Both the position numbers and the translations under genes were made by a program. The notes beneath the pieces were generated by a model, which did no database searches, was not told the origin of the DNA, and saw only the letters and a program-made list of their open reading frames with translations. From positions 2,577,990 through 2,641,989 of the forward strand of contig NZ_JQMG01000001.1 of the NCBI RefSeq assembly GCF_000744605.1: a stretch of 64,000 nucleotides of DNA, given 5' to 3'. The stretch is from Methylotenera sp. L2L1 (lineage in GTDB: Bacteria; Pseudomonadota; Gammaproteobacteria; Burkholderiales; Methylophilaceae). Below are positions 8,683-19,400 of the stretch, one piece after another (positions within the stretch are counted from its first letter, which is position 1; the number at the start of each line of letters is the position of its first letter).

Positions 8683-10362
8683 TTAAAATTCATACCAAAC
8701 ACGCATATGGCTTCTAAAATCACCTTTTTTAGTCGCCAAGCTATCTTTAAGCGGCCAAGCAAAATCAAGATTGATATTGAAGCCTTTAGAGGTATTTACC
8801 TTTAGCCCCATCCCCGCTCCTGATAAAACAGATGTCCTATCTTGCCCCTCGGTTGGATCGATTGTTCTTAATTGTGAAATGTCATAAAACGCTGACAATC
8901 TAAAATCTTGCACCCAGCTAACGCTTCTGAATAATGTTGGTGTGCGAATCTCTAGTGTTGAATGCAATCCTTGGTCCCCAGAAGCCTCTGCCTCCAAATA
9001 CCCCCTGACAGTATCAACACCACCAGCGAGATATTGCTCATTTGAAATTAAAGGTGATCCAGAAAATTGACCATCAACTTTGGCAAACCCCTGAAAGCCA
9101 AATGGTAAATTTTGTGTTCGTTGCAAATCAGCTTTTGCGACAAAGAAATTAGGCTTAGCGCCAACTCTCTTAGCCGTAAATTCTGACGCTTCAGAAACCA
9201 CACCACGCAAACCAAATATGGCTCCGGTGTTAATTTGAGTAGTTGTCACACCTTCTTGCCATGTACCGTTATAAGATGCAGAAAGTGGTGCATAAGTGAT
9301 TGGTGTATCAAAACTACCCCCAAAAACCACTGTTTGACCAAAGTCTTTGTAATCAAGACCTAATGAAATTGAGTGGTAATAATTATCAACGGATGGTAGT
9401 GGTTTTATTAGGCGCACCCCCAGAATGTTACCGTCACCTAAAATATTAATGCCACCAACGGTTGCGACACTACTTTTAGAACTAACACCATAAAAAGCCA
9501 TTAATGCATCGCTTTCATCGAAGCGCATTAAATAGTTTGCTGAAATGACTTTTACTTCATCAGTATTTTCAGGTGAGGTTAGGAAATTTAAAGATAAGCT
9601 ATGTTCGCGTTGCCACAAATTGTCATATTTAATCATGCCAGATAAACGCAAACGGCTAGTATCCTGACTATATCGATCATTCAATTCCAGATTTGCATGA
9701 ACGGGTAATGTATCTTCAACCTTTAAATCAACATCTACCGTACCAAAATTCTTACCTGCCTTCATGACAGGTGTTACGCGTTTATCTGAGGTGCGGTTTA
9801 ATCTTGCAATATCTTTTTGAACCGTTGGGAAATGGGGGATTTCACCTTCTTTAACTGATGGCGCTAAGGTCTTGATTCGCCCTAAAGAATAATAATCAGA
9901 GTCTTTAACACGTAGACGACCTACTTTTCCCTCTGTCACGTTTAGCTTAACAATCTTTTTATCTACATCCTGCTCTGGAATATCAACCAAAACAGTAAGA
10001 AAGCCAGCTTCATGATAGGTTTTCTCTAAAGACTCTCTTGCCTTTTCAACATCTGCAATTGTCTTTCTTTCACCCATCAGCGGATAAACTGCAGCCTCAA
10101 TTTTTTCAGCAGTAAGCTTAGTGTTACCCTCAACTTGAAATTCTAAGATATCAAAATAATTAGCATCTTCTTCATTGTCGATAGGCTTAACTGGAGCGTC
10201 TTTAACAAGTTCATTTTCGAGATTATTTACTGGTGATGAAAAAGATGCATCAGTGCCTGATATAGCATCAGGAGTCTCAGTTGCATACAAAGGCAAAGCC
10301 TGCCCTAGTAACAAAAGACTAAAAATAACTGTACTTTTTTTATAGTTATTATGCTCACGCAT
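8683..10362 (-). CDS. TpsB two-partner secretion outer-membrane transporter (ShlB/FhaC family)
   Basis: A protein of 559 residues. The signal peptide ends near LYA-TETP. The POTRA region lies at ~48-150 (FDILEFQVEGNTKLTAEKIEAAVYPLMGERKTIADVEKARESLEKTYHEAGF), and a ShlB-type 16-strand barrel from ~200 to the C-terminal Phe (MRVWYEF). The conserved VRGY lid-loop motif sits in 'GGVDTVRGYLEAEASGDQG'. It exports TpsA-type adhesins through its barrel after POTRA-TPS domain recognition. Its partner is the 3647-residue TpsA encoded immediately upstream in transcription order; tpsB often precedes tpsA, so the order here is reversed. A 33-bp hairpin lies between the two genes (10387-10419). Confidence 0.93.
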   Translation of the reverse strand: MREHNNYKKSTVIFSLLLLGQALPLYATETPDAISGTDASFSSPVNNLENELVKDAPVKPIDNEEDANYFDILEFQVEGNTKLTAEKIEAAVYPLMGERKTIADVEKARESLEKTYHEAGFLTVLVDIPEQDVDKKIVKLNVTEGKVGRLRVKDSDYYSLGRIKTLAPSVKEGEIPHFPTVQKDIARLNRTSDKRVTPVMKAGKNFGTVDVDLKVEDTLPVHANLELNDRYSQDTSRLRLSGMIKYDNLWQREHSLSLNFLTSPENTDEVKVISANYLMRFDESDALMAFYGVSSKSSVATVGGINILGDGNILGVRLIKPLPSVDNYYHSISLGLDYKDFGQTVVFGGSFDTPITYAPLSASYNGTWQEGVTTTQINTGAIFGLRGVVSEASEFTAKRVGAKPNFFVAKADLQRTQNLPFGFQGFAKVDGQFSGSPLISNEQYLAGGVDTVRGYLEAEASGDQGLHSTLEIRTPTLFRSVSWVQDFRLSAFYDISQLRTIDPTEGQDRTSVLSGAGMGLKVNTSKGFNINLDFAWPLKDSLATKKGDFRSHMRVWYEF

Positions 10363-10386
10363 GCCGAAATATAATCCTTAATGTAG

Positions 10387-10419
10387 TCAAGGCTAGAACA
10401 GTGATTGCTCTAGCCTTGA
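10387..10419 (-). other. Inverted repeat between tpsA and tpsB
   Basis: A perfect 11-bp stem (TCAAGGCTAGA / TCTAGCCTTGA) closes an 11-base loop. On the minus strand no T-run follows, so this is unlikely to be a strong intrinsic terminator. It could be a processing or attenuation element that sets how much tpsB and downstream mRNA is made relative to the 11-kb tpsA message. Confidence 0.5.
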
Positions 10420-10489
10420 TGAGTTATTGGCAGTGATAATAACTACTCTTTATTACATGGGAGTTACATAAGGACTACTAATGTCATGC

Positions 10490-13400
10490 TTAATTTTTAG
10501 CTTTTTTACTTTCATCAGATTGCTTATTACTTGCTGATGATTCGTCACCTAGTGAGATAACTTCAACACTAATTAACGATGGCATTGCCGCAAGTTTGGT
10601 ATTTGCTGCCTGCTTGGCAGCATCACCAAGTTGATTACCTTGTTTGCTATTATTGGCAGAATCAGTTGATGCAGGAGTACTGATACTTAAACCAGCAGTA
10701 CTGGCCACCGGCGCACCTGTTGTAACGCCACCTGCACTAATATTATCTGCACCGATAATTACCCTAGCCCCAAGATTAATGTTACCTGCTGAGCGAATAC
10801 CTGCCTCACCAGCATTAATCTCACCATAAGGTGCAAATAAGTCAACATCTCCAGGCTTACCGCCTGTTGCAGTGAGTGCGGCAATACCGCTACCAGATAC
10901 CGCACCAGAGTAGTCATAGGCTACCTTACCATCCTCGATACGTATCACTGGTGGAGGTGTAGATGAAGATGTTTTTGCACCTTTACCGGCATCAATATCA
11001 GCTAAAGCAGAGTAAAGCATTAAGTTACTGCCACCTAGTGTAAATACGCGAGATTGATTCACTTGGAAATCATTTCTCACCATTGCCACTAGCTCACCAC
11101 CACGCAGTGAAACAATGCCAAGCTCAGTATCTGATTTTTCCAGATTACCCGCCACAGCCAAACCTGCATTCACTAAACCACCGGGCACCAGCAGTTCAAT
11201 ACGACCACCACGCTCACTTCTGATTTGGCTATAGAATAAGCTTAAATCACCAGGGTGAGTTACCTGCTCATTAGCAATGTCACCAAACCCAGCCATGATA
11301 GAACCTGCCTGAGAAATCAGATTCTGGTTAGTAGTAAATGTTGGGAACATCTGCAATATGGCACGTTCAGATCTTGAATAATCACCAAATGTTTGACTAG
11401 TTGCATTAATTGCATCCAAACCGCCTGCCTTTAATTCAGCAAAAAATACTTGGTTGATAAATGCAGTTTGCGCTTGCCTATCTAGCAATTTAAAATCAAC
11501 TAGCGCTTGACTGGCTGTCAAACTATCATCCCCAGTTAGTGCTTGCATATACTTACTTAGTAGAGGCAAGTAAACGCTAGAGTACTGCGATGACGGCTCA
11601 ACATATGCATTCAGTATGCCGTTGTAATCAGCTACAGCGGCAGCCCCTGGCTGCACCATAATATCTGCGCCCTGCTCACTTAGATATGGGTTATATAAAT
11701 TACCCACTGAGCGAACACCGTTTGATGTGCCTAAATCAATATCGCCATCTGCGATTAAATGAAGTCTTCCTGGACCAGCAACTTCTATCCCAGCTTCCGT
11801 CGCCTCAATTGAATCACCATTACGCACAGGTTCGTTATAACGTATAGCATTACCAGCTTCAATCGTTGAGACATCTGTTGCTTTTAGGTTTTGAACGATG
11901 ATATTTGGATCAACCACATCATGCCCAGCTTTTACTTCGACGCGCTTAGGTGTTACTAAAGGATTTTGCACCTTAAACACTACGTCGTTTTCTGCATAAA
12001 CACGCACAGGATCAGGGTCATCCATGTGCAACAAACCTTCTGTATGGCTTGCAATATCCTGATAGCTATTTAACACAGGGTTAACAGCCACCTTAAGATT
12101 CTCTGTAGAGATGGTTGGTAAGCTATTTGGATTTACTTCAGACATTATCAAGCTATTGATGGTGACATCATTACCAGCCAACAATGTCACATTACCTTTT
12201 GCTGCTGGGTACAAAACTACCTTTTCTACATTGACATCACCACTTGCAGCAACTGCAGAAAGTTTCGATGGAAACACGTGTTCATCGCCTTTAACGGTCA
12301 CATCACCATCTACAGACTTAGTACTAATCGAAGTTTGCTCATCGTAAGTATAAAATTTAACTCTGTTACTACTTACCGCACTATCTCCAATAGTGGGGTT
12401 AGAAGCACTAATAACAGCTACATCCCCAGTAGCAGTTAAATCTACTTGGGACTTCATGAGTGAAAGCGCAACATTGATATTAGAGCCTGACTCAACTTTA
12501 ATTGTACCTTTACCTGCGTGTAATAAAACTTGATCTACAGACCCATCAGTTTTAATACTGACATCACCACCACCAAGCTCAGAAAAGTTAGCTATATCTG
12601 GTGCAGAGTTCACATCTCCACCCATACGTCCATTGGTTGCAGCAGCAATTTGCATATTACTTAATGCTCCACCTGCTACCACCTTAACATCACCGCCACT
12701 GAGTGCAGCTACCCCATTGGTAAATCTATCGTACCGACTCCACCATCTAGCTTGAGCATTGGCTATATTTCCTTCAAAGGCAGCATGATACAGCCAAGCT
12801 CCAACTCCTTGAAATTCAGCACTAGATTCGGATCCTGTTATATCAGAACCTGCTTTCAGGAGCACGTCGCCGCCGCCATCTGCATAAAGCTCTCTTTCTG
12901 CCCCCAACAAACTACCAGTTACTACACCAAATTTAGTGTAGTTGAACCCCAGAGGCATGAATTTACTATCATCATGCAGGCCCTCAGTGTATATAGCTGC
13001 ACCTGAACCTCCTGTATCACCTAGTTGAATATTATTTCCAGCGATTGCGTGTATATAACCTTTACCTGTTCTTATGTATCTACCATCAGCAACTATCAGA
13101 TTTTTTGTGTCCGCCACGCCGTCTGAATTAGTCGCCTCTAAATTTGCAGAAGCAGTATCAGCACCAGCAACTAAACGATAACTCCAGCTATTTTGCTTCT
13201 GCCTTAGGGATGCATGTGTTGAGATAACAGTAAAGTCTTCGTTATCAATATTTCCTTCTATTTTTAGGTTATTGCCTGCACGAAGCGTAAGAATGCCACC
13301 ACCCTGAACAGACTGTGCTGCAGTAGCATTGGTGATGTTTGAGCTTCCTAAGTTCCAGTTATTATCAATGGTTAAATCACCCGATGCCCTCACTTCTACT

Positions 13401-16400
13401 CCAGGAGTAATGACAACAGATTGACCATCTTTAGTTGGCGAGAATCCACTAGCTATTGAAGCTGCACGAGACGCAAACGCATTAGTATCAGCTGCGATCA
13501 ATGTCCGGTTTCTAGCGTCAATTGTAAAGTCTCCAACCTTGTCATATACCTTTACAGCCTCAACCAACATCCTGCTAGCACCTGTTACTGCAGCGGTCGA
13601 TCCTACCTCAACATTAACGCCTGATCCTATGACATCAGAACCATTCGCTTGATTAGCGGATGACACCAACTGAAAATTGGTGCCATCAAACACTGCGATA
13701 TAAGTTTTCCCTGCTACCAAGTCACCCGATGATAGTGTGTTGCCGCCATCTTTTCTAATGAATCTGGCTCCTAGTGAATTTACGTTTAGTCTAGTTGTTG
13801 TGCTTCCATTCACATTTGGCTTAAATGCAACGACCATACCTGGAGTCAAAGTAAAATCAGCTACAACTGCATTGAGGGTTGCACTACTACCAGTTGTGGT
13901 AACGGGATTAAATACTGCGTTGTCAGTGCTCGTTTGCATAGCACGGAATATGACTTCACCACCTTCTCCTTTGATACTGCCTACTTGATCACCAGACACA
14001 TCAATCAGAGCGCCTGACAAGCCACCAGCATCGGTAGACTCAACCTTTACTACCCCAGTCTCGGAAGAAATTAAGACATCACCTCCATTACCTAAACTAC
14101 CTGCTGTACTATTGGTATCTGCAAGCCCTTTTGCAAAAATTTGAGAGCCTCGATTAACAGTAACATCATTTTTTGCATAAACCTGAACGTTTCCACCTTT
14201 ATCGCCCGATGCATCAATCTTGCCATTTATTGTGATCGCACCATTATCTGCAATAAGTTTTACTTCTGTCGCAGAAATATTATCTGCGACACCTATCTCT
14301 AAATCTCCACTACGTAGTCGATAAGTTTGCTCACCAGAAAATGTACTCAACGTAGCAATGGTTCGGCTAATATCAGAAATCACCTTGGCATCTACAATCG
14401 CCGCTGCATTTTTGCCCTTAGCACCGGCTGTTGCTGCTTTAATTTCTCCCGCCAGTTTAGCCTCACCATTGATGGCAGAAACCACCAACTTGCCAGCATC
14501 GCCATTACCAGCTGCGGTTAAATCAACTAATGCGCCTTGCTGAACATCAACATCACCTTTTTTAGAAGTCAGCGACACCTGCCCTGCTGGTAAAGCAACT
14601 GTTTGGTCATTCAACGTGTAAGTACTGCCTTGAGCCAAGATTCGTGCACCATCTTCTAGCACAACATTGCCAGTCGAAGCTTCCAGACTAGTTTTAGCAC
14701 CACGCATATCAATGGTTGCACCATTGGCTAGCAACACTTGCTCACCACTCAATTTAAGCTGCGTACCTTGTGATGTTGCCGCAGCCAAAGCTTGCTGAGA
14801 TGTTGCGTCACTTTGGACTTTAAGTAAACCGTTAGTGGCTTGAATCGCGTAATCGGCTTTGTTACTTGCTGTAATGCGTGGTGTATTAATAGTTAAGTTT
14901 TTATCTGCCACCAGTTTATTTGAAGAAGCCGAATCACTCACGCGCGGAGCGTTGCCTTGCACTAACAATTCTTTGCTAGCTGCAATATCCACTTGGTCAA
15001 AACCAGCTAAACGAACAGTGTTATTTCCAGTAACGACCTTTTCAGCTTTAATATTTAAGCCACCTGTACCTAATGCTGGCACGGTGTTTGCACCAAGTGC
15101 TGGAGCAGGCTGTACGAAGATTGCATTATCATTATTAGCCAAGGTCAAATTACGTGTAGTAATCGTGGTTGTTTTGCCTGCATTTTGGTAGCCAGCAACA
15201 CCTGCACTTTGTAACGTGAGATCAAAACTGTTATTACCAAAACTTGCATCGCCATATAAATCGACGGTTGATTTACTTTGTAAAAACAAGCTGCCAGCAT
15301 CAACAAACTTGTCTAATTGAGGCTTTTGCAGCCATAAACCATCTGTGACTGCCTCATTATTATCAGGCGAGCCTAAGCTAATATGACTTGATGAGAAACC
15401 TAAAGCTGCGCCATCAGCAAACTCAATATCCCCTGCTACATCCATTTTTTTGGATGCATCTAAGAATACCGAGCCATTGCCTTCTACAGTCGCACCTGAT
15501 TCAACGGTTAGTTCACCACGGTCACCATCAGTATTCAAACGAGTTACCTTTGTTGCTGTACCGCCAGAAACTCTCACCAATGCACCGTCACCATCAGCGC
15601 CATTAACAGCACCTATCGTTAAATCTTTTGATGTTGCGCCAGCACCTGCACCTTTTAGGTTTGCGCCTGAATCTAACAGCACATTATTAGTTGCCGCCAA
15701 TATGACTTCCGGGCCAACTAAATCAGCATTTTCACTCAGCCGCACATCGCTAGAAACCACATCTAACGTACCGTTGCTACGCGTACCACCCAACAGCAAG
15801 CTGGCTGCATTAAAATTGGTGAGTGTTGCCTCATCAATTGCAAGATATGTCTCGCCATCTTTTGTTACCAAACCAGTTTGCTCACCTGCACCAACAATAA
15901 GTAATTTAGGGGCAGCAATATCAACTTCTGCACCTAACCCATTTTTCCCAGGTAAAGCTTTTAGTAAACCATTCAAAACCAAGCTATTCGTTGCAGCAAT
16001 TGAAAGTCGCCCTGCATCTGCAACCTGCTGCGCCTGTGTGTTACTTTTAAAATATGTACTTGCTTTAGTGGTGTTGTATTGCGCTAACTTGTAAGCATCA
16101 GTGCCTGCACGTACCACAAATCCAGCAGTACGAGAGCTCTGCACATAACCATTAGAGGTATAAGCCGCCAAATGACCTGAAACCAGAGTGCTACCATTAA
16201 CAAGCGTTTGCGATACTCCAGCCGTTCTATCTTGATGGCCTGAAACTGACGACACCAACATTGCACCCGGCAGTAAGGCATAACGCGCTGGCAACAATGT
16301 GTAATACCCGGCAGCCAAGCCAGGAACACCAGAAATATAAACCGCATCACCAGCTTTAATATCACTGCCTTGCCAATATTGTGCATCAAAGCTAGCGAAG

Positions 16401-19400
16401 GTTTGGTTATTAGCCGGCATGATCGCCCACGTATCTTTAGCATCTTTGCCAAAAGCGCTCTGATTGGCATTGCTAGCTAAAACATCGCTGCTACCGCCAA
16501 TCCCAGGCACCCATTCATAAGCAAATAAATCTCCGCCACCGCTTACATCCACTGTACTGCCATCATTCTGATTAACATTTGGCGCATTGAGCTTTACTAC
16601 ACGCTCTGGTGGGGCAGTGAACTGCTGACTATTGGGTCCAAAATCGTATAAGTAATCGAGACCATCTCTATCGGTATATCCAAATGGTATTAATGCCCCC
16701 TGCGCTGAAACCGAAGTCACACTACCTGAGTTCAGGTTAAGCGTATCACTGGCATTTAAAGAAATAGTGCCAAAAGGCGCGAGTATCACCCCATTTTGAT
16801 CGATTGTTTCTGCGTTAACCGTGAGCTTTCCGCCAGCAGACAATACTTTATCGTAACTATCATTGGGGTTGATTTTATTAAAGCTGACTTTACTACCAGC
16901 ACCATTTACCGTGACTGTGAAATCTGAAAGTGACGTTGGATAAACTTGACGCGCATTAAAGCTAAGTTCGCCTGTCGTTAGCAACTGCCCCACTGGCGGC
17001 TGACTCAGCCCACCAACAGAGACATTCGGGTCGCTCACACCAGTCATTCGAATATCACCAGTGCTGTTAAGTGCTGTAGTTGCAAAACGAGAGAGGGAAA
17101 ATTTACCTTTTAAATCCAACAAATTAGCATTAACAGTCAGATTAGCAGTGCCCGCCACAGGCGTAGTTGCCTGATACTCACTATTAGGTCTTAAAGGTTT
17201 AGTCTCAACATCATTTGCAATCACCACATTCGGTGCACTTAATTTAACAGTAGCGCCATCAGTGGCTTCAATTACCCTAGCGTTCAAGCTTAAGCTGCGC
17301 GATACGGCTAAATCCACATCGCCCGTAAATCTCACGCCATGTTCAGACTTTAGTGCAACATCGCTAAAGCCAGCATTCATCATGTTATCTGCTGATATTT
17401 TTGCAAGACCTGCCGCTGATTGCTGTATTGAGTCACCAACAGATAAAGTATTTGAAACAAACGTACCGCCTTGACTCAAATCTACATACCATAGCTGGTC
17501 TGGCAGATTACCAGTAAATCCGTTATCAATACTTGGTGCAGTACCTGGGTATATAGCGGATATAAGACCAATAGTACGTGAGCCACCACGTGTTAAGCTA
17601 ATGTCTAAGCTACCACCTAAACCATCAGGCGATGATGCACTTAATGTTGAATCTATCAACATCCCCTCACGTGCGCTCAGCGAAATATCTCCGCCATTAC
17701 TCGCTACTTTAGTTGGTGTATATCGATTCAGGTTTTTCACATCAAATACTGCTGATGTCCCAGAAACATCCATGATTGACCCAGCTTCAGCAACCACATA
17801 ACCTTTTTTAGCGTCCAATGTAATATGGCCACCGTCGTAGACAACACCCTCCCTCAACAAACTACCAGAGGGTAACGTACGCGTATATCCAGATGCTACC
17901 AACTTTGCATTCTCACCCAGCCATATTGCCTGTGCGGCGTTATATCCAGGGTCACTATTCGCTGTTGGATCACCGTTCATCGTCAGTGAAATATCACCAC
18001 CTAAAGCCTGTAATGTACCATCAACATATAGTTGATTATCCCAAGCTGAAAGCGCGATACTGGGTGGTAACTTTTCACCATCTGAATTTGTTCGCATACC
18101 ATTGGCATCGACTTTTATGCTGGCACCTGTTTCTACTACTATGCTGCCCCTTGAAACACCGCTAGCTGCAAACGCGTCAGAGGGTAAATCAACATTAGTA
18201 GATTGGGTGGACAAAGCTAGGCTGGTAGAGCTACGCATATAATCAGGCAGAACAGTGATCATAGATAAATCATGAACATGTCCGCCACTGGCTTTAAGCT
18301 CGTAGCCTCTATTGAGAAAATAATTCTTGGCGATTACATCAACATTAGTATTGGTACGCACTAAAACACCATCGCGACCAGTGAGGTTAAAACTTGCGAA
18401 ACCACTATTCTGAAATAAATCAGGCGTTGCTAAAAATTCTCTAGGATCACCAAGACCAGTATTTCCAACCGTAATAAATGGCGCAGTAATTGATAAGTCA
18501 CCACCTGTTCCCATTGCAAAGCCACGTAACTCACCGTTCAATTCAGGTGCAACATACGTAAAAGGGTTATCTTGGCCACCTTGCCCAACTTGAGTAGCAA
18601 TATCGATGCTACCGGCATCACCTTTTACTAAATTACCGCCCTGCTGCAACCATCCACCACCAGATACATCAACCAGACTACCGCTGCCTAGCTTAACCTC
18701 ATCACCAGAGTTGATTGAAACCTTACCACCATCAGTGAGTACACGTCCTTTAACAGAGCCAGCTAATTTATCATTTACCCAATTACCGGATACATCTAAG
18801 GTAACGCCATCTGATACTTTGATATGAGTATCATCTGCAATGACAGTGCCCTCGGTAAAAGAGCTTTTCAATGCAATACTACCGCCCCTAGCAATAATAT
18901 CCTGATTAACCTCCACATCGCGACCTGACAGTGACAATTTACCACCATCTGCAACTTTAATCGCAGCGTTTACTTTCACATTAGCTGCAGTGCTGATTGA
19001 AATATCTTCAAAACCACTTCGGTTAAGCATCGCTGCATCAACTTCTACAGTATTGATACGTGATGCTGGCAGTGCATCTGTAGCACTAAAGTTAGCATTA
19101 AGCGTTGTTGTATTCCCTACGTTGACGTCATGCCCACCAGCACCTGTTGGTGTCATCACATGAATATCTAAGGTACCGCCCAAGTTTTTAGATTCACGCT
19201 GATGTTCACCATAAGTCGCACCACCTGATATTTGCCCATCTAAAGCCAAATCATAAGTATCAATGGTCAACTTACCTGCAGCCTTGCCCTCCGTGTACCC
19301 AGCCTCTTGCAATTTTCGCGTATTGGTTCCGCCTAAAAATCTAGTAAATAAAGTATCTACAGGCGCATCACCCAGCGCATATGCTTTACCATCCTGAGCA

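Noticed and set aside
10490..11500. Contact-dependent inhibition toxin at the TpsA C-terminus
   Set aside because: No VENN or similar pretoxin motif, no immunity-sized gene after tpsA (tpsB follows), and the tail is a low-complexity Ser/Lys stretch.
15388..16470. Plus- and minus-strand frames of up to 214 codons within tpsA
   Set aside because: Repeat-rich beta-helix genes generate long alternative frames; composition mirrors tpsA codons and there are no start signals.
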